Shown piece after piece: positions 5,693 to 10,075 of a stretch of 10,075 nucleotides of DNA. The stretch lies in assembly GCA_964442965.1 (NCBI GenBank), contig CAYUBE010000026.1, forward strand, positions 1 through 10,075, given 5' to 3'. Below the pieces are notes generated by a model. It made no database searches. It saw nothing but the letters and a program-made list of their open reading frames with translations, and was not told the origin of the DNA. Source of the DNA: CAJAQL01 sp964442965 (GTDB lineage Bacteria; Patescibacteriota; Minisyncoccia; UBA6257; 2-01-FULL-56-20). Each line of letters starts with the position of its first letter. Within the stretch, counting starts at the first letter, position 1. Position numbers and translations under genes: made by a program.

Positions 5693-7201
5693 ATGAAGGA
5701 TTTTCCCATTCCCGAAGAAGTTACGGATGTTTGCGCCGAGCTTACGAAAGCGGGTTTTGAGGCGTATCTTGTGGGCGGTTGCGTGCGGGATATGATCCTT
5801 GGCCGCGAACCAAAAGATTGGGATGTTGCGACGAATGCCAAACCGGAAGAAGTGCAGAAGATTTTTTCGGACAGCGTTTATGAAAATGACTTCGGAACGG
5901 TGGGCGTCAAAACAGATTCGGAAGACCCCAAATTAAAAGTTGTCGAGGTTACTACCTATCGTATCGAAGGAAAATATTCGGATAAGCGGCATCCGGACGA
6001 AGTGAAATTTGCAAAGACGATCGAAGAGGATCTCTCGAGGCGCGATTTTACGGTGAATGCCATGGCGTTTAGTCCGCTAATCGCTAATCGCAAATCGCTC
6101 GAATTTGTCGATCCGTTTTCCGGGCAGGACGATCTCAAGAAAAAAATAATCCGTGCGGTGGGAAACGCAGAAGATCGATTTGGCGAGGACGCGCTTCGTC
6201 TGGTGCGCGCGGTGCGGTTTGCAACGGAACTGAGTGATTTCTCCGCCGGAGGCGGACCAACCTCCGGTTGGGAGATCGAACTCAACACGCGGCGTGCCAT
6301 GGAAAAAATGGCGGGCGGGCTCGAAGCGATCGCGAGGGAACGTATCCGTGACGAGTTCGAAAAAATGATCATGTCGCCGAATGCCGCGCATGGCATTCTT
6401 CTTCTCGAAGACATGGACCTTCTGCGGTATGTTTTACCGGAACTTCGTGAAGGGCTCGGCGTCGGCCAGAACAAACACCATGTTTACAGCGTGTTCGAGC
6501 ACGACGTGAAAGCGCTCGACTATACCGCAAAGAAAAATTATTCGCTCGCCGTGCGGCTCGCGGCGCTGCTCCACGATGTTGGCAAACCGCGCGCGAAAGT
6601 CGGCGACGGTCCCGACTCGACGTTTTATCAGCACGAATACATCAGCGCGAAAATGGCGATTCGCGCGCTCGACCGCCTGCGGTTCCCGAAAGATCTCGTG
6701 GAACAGGTGGCGCATCTCGTACGGCGGCATATGTTTTTTTATAACGTCGGCGAAATTTCTCCCGCCGGCGTGCGGCGGTTCATCGTGCGCGTGGGTCCGG
6801 AGAATATCGATGATCTTCTGAAAGTGCGCGAAGCCGACCGCATCGGTTCCGGCGTCGCGAAGGCGGTTCCCTATAAATTGCGCCATCTGCTTTTTATGAT
6901 CGACAAAGTAAAGCGTGATCCGCTGTCGCCGAAAATGCTCGCGGTAACCGGCGAAGACGTTATGCGTGAACTCGATTTGCCCGAGAGCCGCCGCGTCGGA
7001 TGGATCCTTGTCGCACTCCTCGAAGAAGTGCTCGATGATCCCAAGAGAAATGATCACGGCACATTAATCACCCGCATGAAGGACTTGAACAAATTAACCG
7101 ACGCCCAGCTCGAGCTTTTGGCAAAGAACGCAAAAAATCGGAAGGACGAACTGGAGGGCGAAGCGGATGAGGAGATGAAGAAAAAGCACCACGTGAGTTG
7201 A
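5693..7201 (+). CDS. cca: CCA-adding tRNA nucleotidyltransferase with HD domain
   Basis: Adds the 3' CCA to tRNAs without a template; both tRNA genes in this window lack an encoded CCA. This is a class II nucleotidyltransferase of 502 aa. YLVGGCVRD (25-33) is the nucleotide-binding motif; DWD (42-44) holds the catalytic aspartates; RRDFTVNAMA (116-125) follows; and EDALRLVRAVRF (165-176) contains the E-D-x-x-R template that selects CTP and ATP. The C-terminal half carries an HD phosphohydrolase domain: HHVYSVFEHD (262-271) and LLHDVGK (292-298). An A-adding-only enzyme or poly(A) polymerase is possible but less likely. A 30-bp double-hairpin insertion encodes about 10 extra residues (SAGGGPTSGW, near 184-193). 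The tail is highly charged. Its stop overlaps the -35 of the next gene. Confidence 0.93.
   Translation: MKDFPIPEEVTDVCAELTKAGFEAYLVGGCVRDMILGREPKDWDVATNAKPEEVQKIFSDSVYENDFGTVGVKTDSEDPKLKVVEVTTYRIEGKYSDKRHPDEVKFAKTIEEDLSRRDFTVNAMAFSPLIANRKSLEFVDPFSGQDDLKKKIIRAVGNAEDRFGEDALRLVRAVRFATELSDFSAGGGPTSGWEIELNTRRAMEKMAGGLEAIARERIRDEFEKMIMSPNAAHGILLLEDMDLLRYVLPELREGLGVGQNKHHVYSVFEHDVKALDYTAKKNYSLAVRLAALLHDVGKPRAKVGDGPDSTFYQHEYISAKMAIRALDRLRFPKDLVEQVAHLVRRHMFFYNVGEISPAGVRRFIVRVGPENIDDLLKVREADRIGSGVAKAVPYKLRHLLFMIDKVKRDPLSPKMLAVTGEDVMRELDLPESRRVGWILVALLEEVLDDPKRNDHGTLITRMKDLNKLTDAQLELLAKNAKNRKDELEGEADEEMKKKHHVS
6242..6271. repeat. Two adjoining hairpins inserted in frame in cca
   Basis: TCCGCC-GGA-GGCGGA (6242-6256) and CCAACC-TCC-GGTTGG (6257-6271) are each perfect 6-bp stems with 3-base loops, lying end to end. 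Together they are 30 bases, exactly ten codons, and they add a Gly/Ser-rich stretch where related CCA enzymes run straight from RFAAEL to FEIE. This resembles the palindromic elements that insert in frame into genes in Rickettsia. Confidence 0.65.
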
Positions 7202-7226
7202 TAAATCGGGGATGATTGATTATAAT
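7198..7226 (+). promoter_or_regulatory. Near-consensus promoter of the four-span membrane protein
   Basis: TTGATA (7198-7203, 5 of 6) and TATAAT (7221-7226, 6 of 6) are separated by exactly 17 bases. The ATG at 7234 comes 7 bases after the -10 box, where transcription should start, so the message is probably leaderless. The -35 overlaps the stop codon of cca. Confidence 0.75.
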
Positions 7227-7233
7227 CCCCCCA

Positions 7234-7623
7234 ATGTCGGTCTTCCGTGACGAGAAAATCTGGCGATGGATAACGAATTTATGGACGATCATGTTCGTCC
7301 TCTTTTTGATTGTAGATTTTTTTGCGAAGGGTAACTACGATTTTTTGATCGCGCCGTTCAGTGTGATCTATGTGGCCGTCCTGAGTTTATATGCCGGAAC
7401 GAAGGAGTTCGGCCGCTGGTACGATTTTCACGAGAGCCGGCATCCCGGCGAATGGTTCGTGATCGGTTGGACGGTCGTCATCTTGGGACTCACGATCTTG
7501 TCGTTTGTCTTGGGCACGGGCTATCAAGTTTCTCCTGAGGCGGTAGCGGTCTATATTATGGTGCTTTCGATTTTCGCACTGACCCAGAAATCGAAGCAGT
7601 TGCATCACAAGAAGAAAGGATAA
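7234..7623 (+). CDS. Small membrane protein with four predicted spans
   Basis: A 129-aa protein of unknown function. Four hydrophobic segments lie at about 12-30, 37-55, 74-96 and 101-117. The N-terminus (MSVFRDEKIWRW) is short and charged, a polar loop (about 56-73, TKEFGRWYDFHESRHPGEW) lies between spans 2 and 3, and the tail is basic (KSKQLHHKKKG), which would place it in the cytoplasm by the positive-inside rule. There is no signal peptide separate from span 1 and no catalytic motif that I recognise. I chose the ATG at 7234 over an upstream TTG (7216) because the TTG lies before and the frame runs through the strong -10 box. The promoter just behind cca shows independent expression. Confidence 0.75.
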   Translation: MSVFRDEKIWRWITNLWTIMFVLFLIVDFFAKGNYDFLIAPFSVIYVAVLSLYAGTKEFGRWYDFHESRHPGEWFVIGWTVVILGLTILSFVLGTGYQVSPEAVAVYIMVLSIFALTQKSKQLHHKKKG

Positions 7624-7666
7624 CACTGATTCGATTAATAGAGAAAACGATGTTGCGAGGAAATTC

Positions 7667-7700
7667 CTTGCTTGCTAACTTGCGCAAGTTAGCAAGCAAG
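7667..7700. repeat. Perfect 34-bp palindrome
   Basis: The half CTTGCTTGCTAACTTGC is followed directly by its exact reverse complement, with no spacer. It lies 44 bases after the membrane-protein stop. As RNA it would make a long hairpin and may end that transcript, but no T run follows directly on either strand. A cruciform or recombination or binding site is equally possible. Confidence 0.85.
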
Positions 7701-7922
7701 AGTCGGCTTATTTTTGGGAGCATTCTCGTAATGTCGCCACGGGATAGACAGAATTTTCCAAGTGCGCTTTAATAGACAAACGGCGGGCCTACCCGACGAA
7801 TAGTCCTCCGTAGTTTCGATAGAGGAGGAAGTGTTAGAAACGAACCGATTGGCCCGACGGCCAACGTTCCCCCGTCTCGTCGGAAATATACGAAATCTAT
7901 TAGCGTATCTCCTCTTCAACTT
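7701..7922. other. Non-coding stretch before tRNA-Pro
   Basis: I see no convincing gene. An open frame on the minus strand (7689-7919, TTG start) has no Shine-Dalgarno or recognisable motif and runs through the palindrome. Some structure is possible: TCCTCC (about 7805-7810) can pair with GGAGGA about 14 bases further on, and CCGACG near 7854 can pair with CGTCGG near 7879. An unrecognised small RNA or a tRNA leader cannot be excluded. No strong promoter for the tRNA is evident. Confidence 0.4.
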
Positions 7923-9514
7923 CGGGCCGTAGTATACCGGTAGTACATGCGCTTCGGGTGCGTAAAGACCGGGTTCGATTCCCGGCGGCCCGACATAGTG
8001 GGAAGTGTCTTAATTTTTTCAAAACCAACGCGCTCGCTTCGCTCGCTGTCTTTCTGTACGAGGGGCAAACGAAGAAGTAAATCCGCCGTTAGTTTCCATT
8101 CGTCTTTCCAATCCCAAAAAATTTTCCTGTCCCGCAGGCGGCGGTTCGTTCCGATTTTTCCCGCAAAGGATTTTAGGTCGTCGTAATTTTCCGACGAAGC
8201 CAGTTTAGCCACGCCAGTGGCCGATAATATCCATTCGCGCATTGGTTCGATCCAATAGTTCCCCTTTTGCCCGCAATCGTCCTTTTGTTTGGACAAGGAA
8301 ACCTTAACTCTGATAAGGTCGTCCTTTTTGGCGAGGTATACTTCCTTCTCAATCGAGCCGTCCAAAAAGGCGTTTACAAGCTTATCGAGCTTCTGATCGG
8401 TTTCCTTGAGTTGGAAGTCGAGATTGCGGGCAAAATTTTCTGAAGATTGGATATTCTCCTTTTCCCACGCATCAACCTGCGCCAACATTTTCTCCCGCCA
8501 ATCTTCGGGAATGGCGACCTGCAAAATCTTTTCCCGCAACTGTCCCACCAAAAGATTTTCCATAAGATATTTTTGAGAACAAGAGCCAAGCCGTTTCGTA
8601 CACCGATAATATTTGTAGATGCCGCCATTCCCTTTCGCATACTGGGCAGTGATGGCCGCGCCGCACTCGTCGCAAGTTAGCAATCCCATGAACGGGAAAT
8701 AGTGTCGCTTTTTGGAATGGCGTGGCTTGGCTCGGTTTCTCATGGCCTCCTGCACTTTTTTGAAGGTCGCCTCGGAAACTATCGCCGGAAACGTGCCGAC
8801 ATAGCTTTCGCCGTCATGCTTGATAACGCCGAGATAGGCCTCGTTCGTAAGCATCCGTTGGAGCGTGGCTTTCGGTACGGGATTTCCGGTACTGCTCACA
8901 ACGCCTAAAAATTGAAGACGTGCGGCCAACGTTTTTAAGGTATGCTTGCCCTCGCCGTACTCCTCAAAAACTTTTTTGATGACTCGTGCCTTCATGGGAT
9001 CGGGTTCGATGTTGCGCGTCTTAGGATTATTGATGTAGCCGATGGGAGCTTTGGTCGGCCACTCTCCGCGCCGCAACTTCTGCCGGATGCCGCGCTTCAC
9101 GTTTTCGGAAAGATTATCGGAATAATATTTGGACTGCCCAAACGCGACTTGCAACATGAACAGGCCTTGCGGGGTCGGTTCAAACCAAAACGTGGGAAAT
9201 TTGAGCGATGCGATTTTTGAGGTGTCTATGAGATAAATGATCTGGCCGCCGTCTATGCTATTCCTTGCCAATCTATCGGGATGCCACGCGATAATGCCAA
9301 CAGGTTCTTTGCTCTCTTGGATTTTTTGCATGAGCTGGCCAAACACCTCCCTGCCCGGACTTTTCGCACTCTTGCTCTCGATAAAGGTTTCGACAATCTT
9401 TATATGTTCCCGCTTCGCGTACTCGGCAAGCTCTGCGAGCTGTGCCTCAATGCTCATAACCTGCCGCTCCTCGTCTTCGGTTGATTTTCTGGCATAAAGG
9501 AAATATGGGGTCAT
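7916..9514 (-). CDS. Large serine recombinase (resolvase/integrase family)
   Basis: Site-specific DNA recombinase cutting through a phosphoserine link. With the start used here it has 532 aa. The catalytic domain has YARKS (7-11) with nucleophile Ser11 and HPDRLARN (78-85) with the conserved arginines. A Recombinase domain follows (about 150-260, with TKAPIGYI and MLTNEAYLGV), then a zinc ribbon (Cys281, Cys284, Cys305, Cys312) and a coiled coil (about 350-420), the usual order in large serine integrases. I chose the ATG at 9514 because it lies 6 bases after a TATACT box and starts the protein right before the catalytic strand. Residues 508-532 are read antisense through the whole tRNA-Pro gene and end just beyond it, so the original C-terminus was probably replaced on integration. 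Its last 50 or so codons are duplicated, inverted, at 9868-10025. Confidence 0.9.
   Translation of the reverse strand: MTPYFLYARKSTEDEERQVMSIEAQLAELAEYAKREHIKIVETFIESKSAKSPGREVFGQLMQKIQESKEPVGIIAWHPDRLARNSIDGGQIIYLIDTSKIASLKFPTFWFEPTPQGLFMLQVAFGQSKYYSDNLSENVKRGIRQKLRRGEWPTKAPIGYINNPKTRNIEPDPMKARVIKKVFEEYGEGKHTLKTLAARLQFLGVVSSTGNPVPKATLQRMLTNEAYLGVIKHDGESYVGTFPAIVSEATFKKVQEAMRNRAKPRHSKKRHYFPFMGLLTCDECGAAITAQYAKGNGGIYKYYRCTKRLGSCSQKYLMENLLVGQLREKILQVAIPEDWREKMLAQVDAWEKENIQSSENFARNLDFQLKETDQKLDKLVNAFLDGSIEKEVYLAKKDDLIRVKVSLSKQKDDCGQKGNYWIEPMREWILSATGVAKLASSENYDDLKSFAGKIGTNRRLRDRKIFWDWKDEWKLTADLLLRLPLVQKDSERSERVGFEKIKTLPTMSGRRESNPVFTHPKRMYYRYTTARS
7923..7993 (+). tRNA. tRNA-Pro(CGG)
   Basis: A full cloverleaf: acceptor CGGGCCG/CGGCCCG perfect, D arm GTAT/GTAC, anticodon stem TGCGC/GCGTA with loop TTCGGGT (anticodon CGG), a four-base variable region and T arm CCGGG-TTCGATT-CCCGG. 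The C1-G72 pair and discriminator A73 are the known identity elements of bacterial tRNA-Pro. CCA is not encoded (CAT follows). Its last three bases form the end of the left inverted repeat, so the discriminator may be supplied by the integrated element. Confidence 0.93.
7991..8149. repeat. Left arm of a 159/158-bp inverted repeat
   Basis: This stretch is identical to the reverse complement of 9868-10025 apart from one base in a run of A (six here, five in the other arm). It begins with CGACATAG at the tRNA-Pro 3' end and covers the recombinase 3' end. Beyond 8149 the match drops sharply. Confidence 0.95.
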
Positions 9515-9520
9515 ATCCAT

Positions 9521-9550
9521 AGTATAGCGTGATAACGTCATATAGCACAA
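9521..9550 (-). promoter_or_regulatory. Promoter of the serine recombinase
   Basis: On the minus strand TTGTGC (9545-9550) and TATACT (9521-9526) are 18 bases apart, and the chosen ATG lies 6 bases after the -10 box. The direct repeat ATAGCAC (9542-9548 and 9550-9556) overlaps the -35, and CATATCCATA occurs at 9512-9521 and again at 9569-9578, over the two divergent start regions. These are candidate binding sites for the Xre protein encoded next door. Confidence 0.45.
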
Positions 9551-9577
9551 TAGCACCCCGCTTGATACCATATCCAT

Positions 9578-9781
9578 ATGAACGCAACGGCGAAATTCGG
9601 GCAGAAAGTAAAGAAAATACGTCTAAGCAAGAAGATGTCCCAAGGCGACCTCGCTAAGAAACTGGGGGTCGGCTCCGCCTACATAAGTAAGATAGAGCGC
9701 GGCATACAAAATATGTCCCTCATGGGCATAATAAAGCTCGCCGATGCGTTGGGTACGCCACCGGATCGCCTCTTGAAATAA
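9578..9781 (+). CDS. Xre-family helix-turn-helix regulator
   Basis: A 67-aa protein that is almost entirely one Cro/C1-type helix-turn-helix domain. KFGQKVKKIRLSKKMS is helix 1, QGDLAKKLGVGSAYISKIERG (about 22-42) is the helix-turn-helix pair with the usual S-x-I-E-x-G end, and helices 4-5 finish the fold. No separate sensing or dimerisation domain is present. It starts 63 bases from the recombinase start, in the opposite direction, and most likely controls the shared promoter region, as small Xre proteins do beside phage and integrative-element integrases. No Shine-Dalgarno is seen; TACCAT (9566-9571) is a weak -10 candidate. The stop codon falls exactly where similarity to the recombinase gene begins on this strand. 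Confidence 0.88.
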   Translation: MNATAKFGQKVKKIRLSKKMSQGDLAKKLGVGSAYISKIERGIQNMSLMGIIKLADALGTPPDRLLK

Positions 9782-10025
9782 CTGGCTTCGTCGGGAAGTT
9801 TCGCGGGATAAAATCCGTAAGGGAAAAACCGGAACAAAGATTATTTCTTGTCGCAATTTACTTGCGACGAACCGCCGCCTGCGGGACAGGAAAATTTTTT
9901 GGGATTGGAAAGACGAATGGAAACTAACGGCGGATTTACTTCTTCGTTTGCCCCTCGTACAGAAAGACAGCGAGCGAAGCGAGCGCGTTGGTTTTGAAAA
10001 AATTAAGACACTTCCCACTATGTCG
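9780..10025 (+). pseudogene. Degenerate 3' end of a second serine recombinase
   Basis: Read on the plus strand, this matches the 3' part of the recombinase gene (reverse complement of 7991-8205). The first 56 bases (9780-9835) are a diverged match with small indels that introduce stops; about 32 extra bases follow, containing the hairpin GTCGCAA/TTGCGAC (9851-9857, 9863-9869). The last 158 bases are near-identical. A one-base loss in a homopolymer shifts the frame, giving RKIFGIGKTNGN and then a stop. There is no start and no catalytic domain, so this is a non-functional remnant or partial duplication. Confidence 0.75.
9868..10025. repeat. Right arm of the inverted repeat
   Basis: Reverse complement of 7991-8149, ending in CTATGTCG. 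Together the arms bound a 2-kb unit holding the serine recombinase and the Xre gene. The sequence outside this arm (CAGTTAATG) shares nothing with the tRNA side. Confidence 0.95.
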
Positions 10026-10075
10026 CAGTTAATGTCCGTAGTACGAACCTATTTTACCGAAAATCCGAGGGGTTA
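10026..10075. other. Right edge, unassigned
   Basis: Fifty bases beyond the inverted repeat. I see no gene start, tRNA end or repeat in it. A plus-strand frame is open (SQLMSVVRTYFTENPRG) but follows from the pseudogene and is not evidence of a gene. Confidence 0.3.

Noticed and set aside
7186..7200. CACGTGA near the end of cca as a parS site
   Set aside because: Only about 8 of 16 positions match the canonical parS consensus and the flanking arms are wrong.
7689..7919. 76-codon minus-strand frame between the palindrome and tRNA-Pro
   Set aside because: TTG start, no Shine-Dalgarno, no motif, and its end runs through the perfect palindrome.
9623..10018. 131-codon minus-strand frame at the right end
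   Set aside because: It is the antisense of the recombinase remnant and the Xre gene; the same sequence appears antisense to the recombinase at 7997-8149.
7991..10025. Diversity-generating retroelement (template/variable repeat pair at a gene's 3' end)
   Set aside because: The repeats differ only by one indel, with no adenine-specific changes, they are inverted, and no reverse transcriptase is present.
10018..10025. Target-site duplication proving simple insertion into tRNA-Pro
   Set aside because: Only the CG dinucleotide is shared in direct orientation; joining the flanks would give a tRNA without discriminator A, so the original target cannot be reconstructed with confidence.

Overview
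This window looks like chromosome of a small-genome bacterium of the Candidate Phyla Radiation (Patescibacteria, perhaps a Parcubacteria-type lineage). That is inference from several traits together: mixed-GC housekeeping genes in short transcription units, both tRNA genes lacking an encoded CCA end, and start codons without Shine-Dalgarno sequences placed only 6-9 bases after a -10 box. A long CPR-type serine recombinase sits against a tRNA gene. No 16S rRNA or other marker is present, so the assignment is tentative.

Layout. 1-333: a tRNA with a CAT anticodon (minus strand), its probable promoter, a perfect 36-bp palindrome and the gpmI promoter. 334-1869: gpmI, cofactor-independent phosphoglycerate mutase. 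1870-1966: an imperfect inverted repeat between convergent genes. 1967-2857 (minus): a XerC/XerD-type tyrosine recombinase. 2975-3298: a 107-aa DUF559/Vsr-like nuclease-fold protein. 3368-5434: the chromosome-partition pair parA-parB, separated by a tandem palindromic repeat. 5444-5652 (minus): a complete transcription unit for a 37-aa single-span membrane protein, with promoter, strong Shine-Dalgarno and terminator. 5693-7201: the CCA-adding enzyme, with a 30-bp double-hairpin insertion in frame. 7234-7623: a four-span membrane protein of unknown function driven by a near-consensus promoter. 7624-7922: non-coding, with a perfect 34-bp palindrome. 7923-7993: tRNA-Pro(CGG).

7991-10025 is a compact mobile-looking module: a large serine recombinase (minus) and a divergent Xre-type regulator (plus), bounded by inverted repeats of 159 and 158 bp. 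The repeats are copies of the recombinase 3' end. The left repeat ends inside the tRNA-Pro 3' end, so the recombinase frame continues antisense through the whole tRNA. The right repeat is the conserved tip of a degenerate, frameshifted recombinase remnant.

How the genes fit together. gpmI serves glycolysis. The Xer recombinase (dimer resolution) and ParA/ParB (origin segregation) form a chromosome-maintenance cluster. The CCA enzyme completes tRNAs such as the two encoded here. The recombinase, Xre gene and inverted repeats are accessory DNA next to a tRNA, and form the most unusual part of the window.
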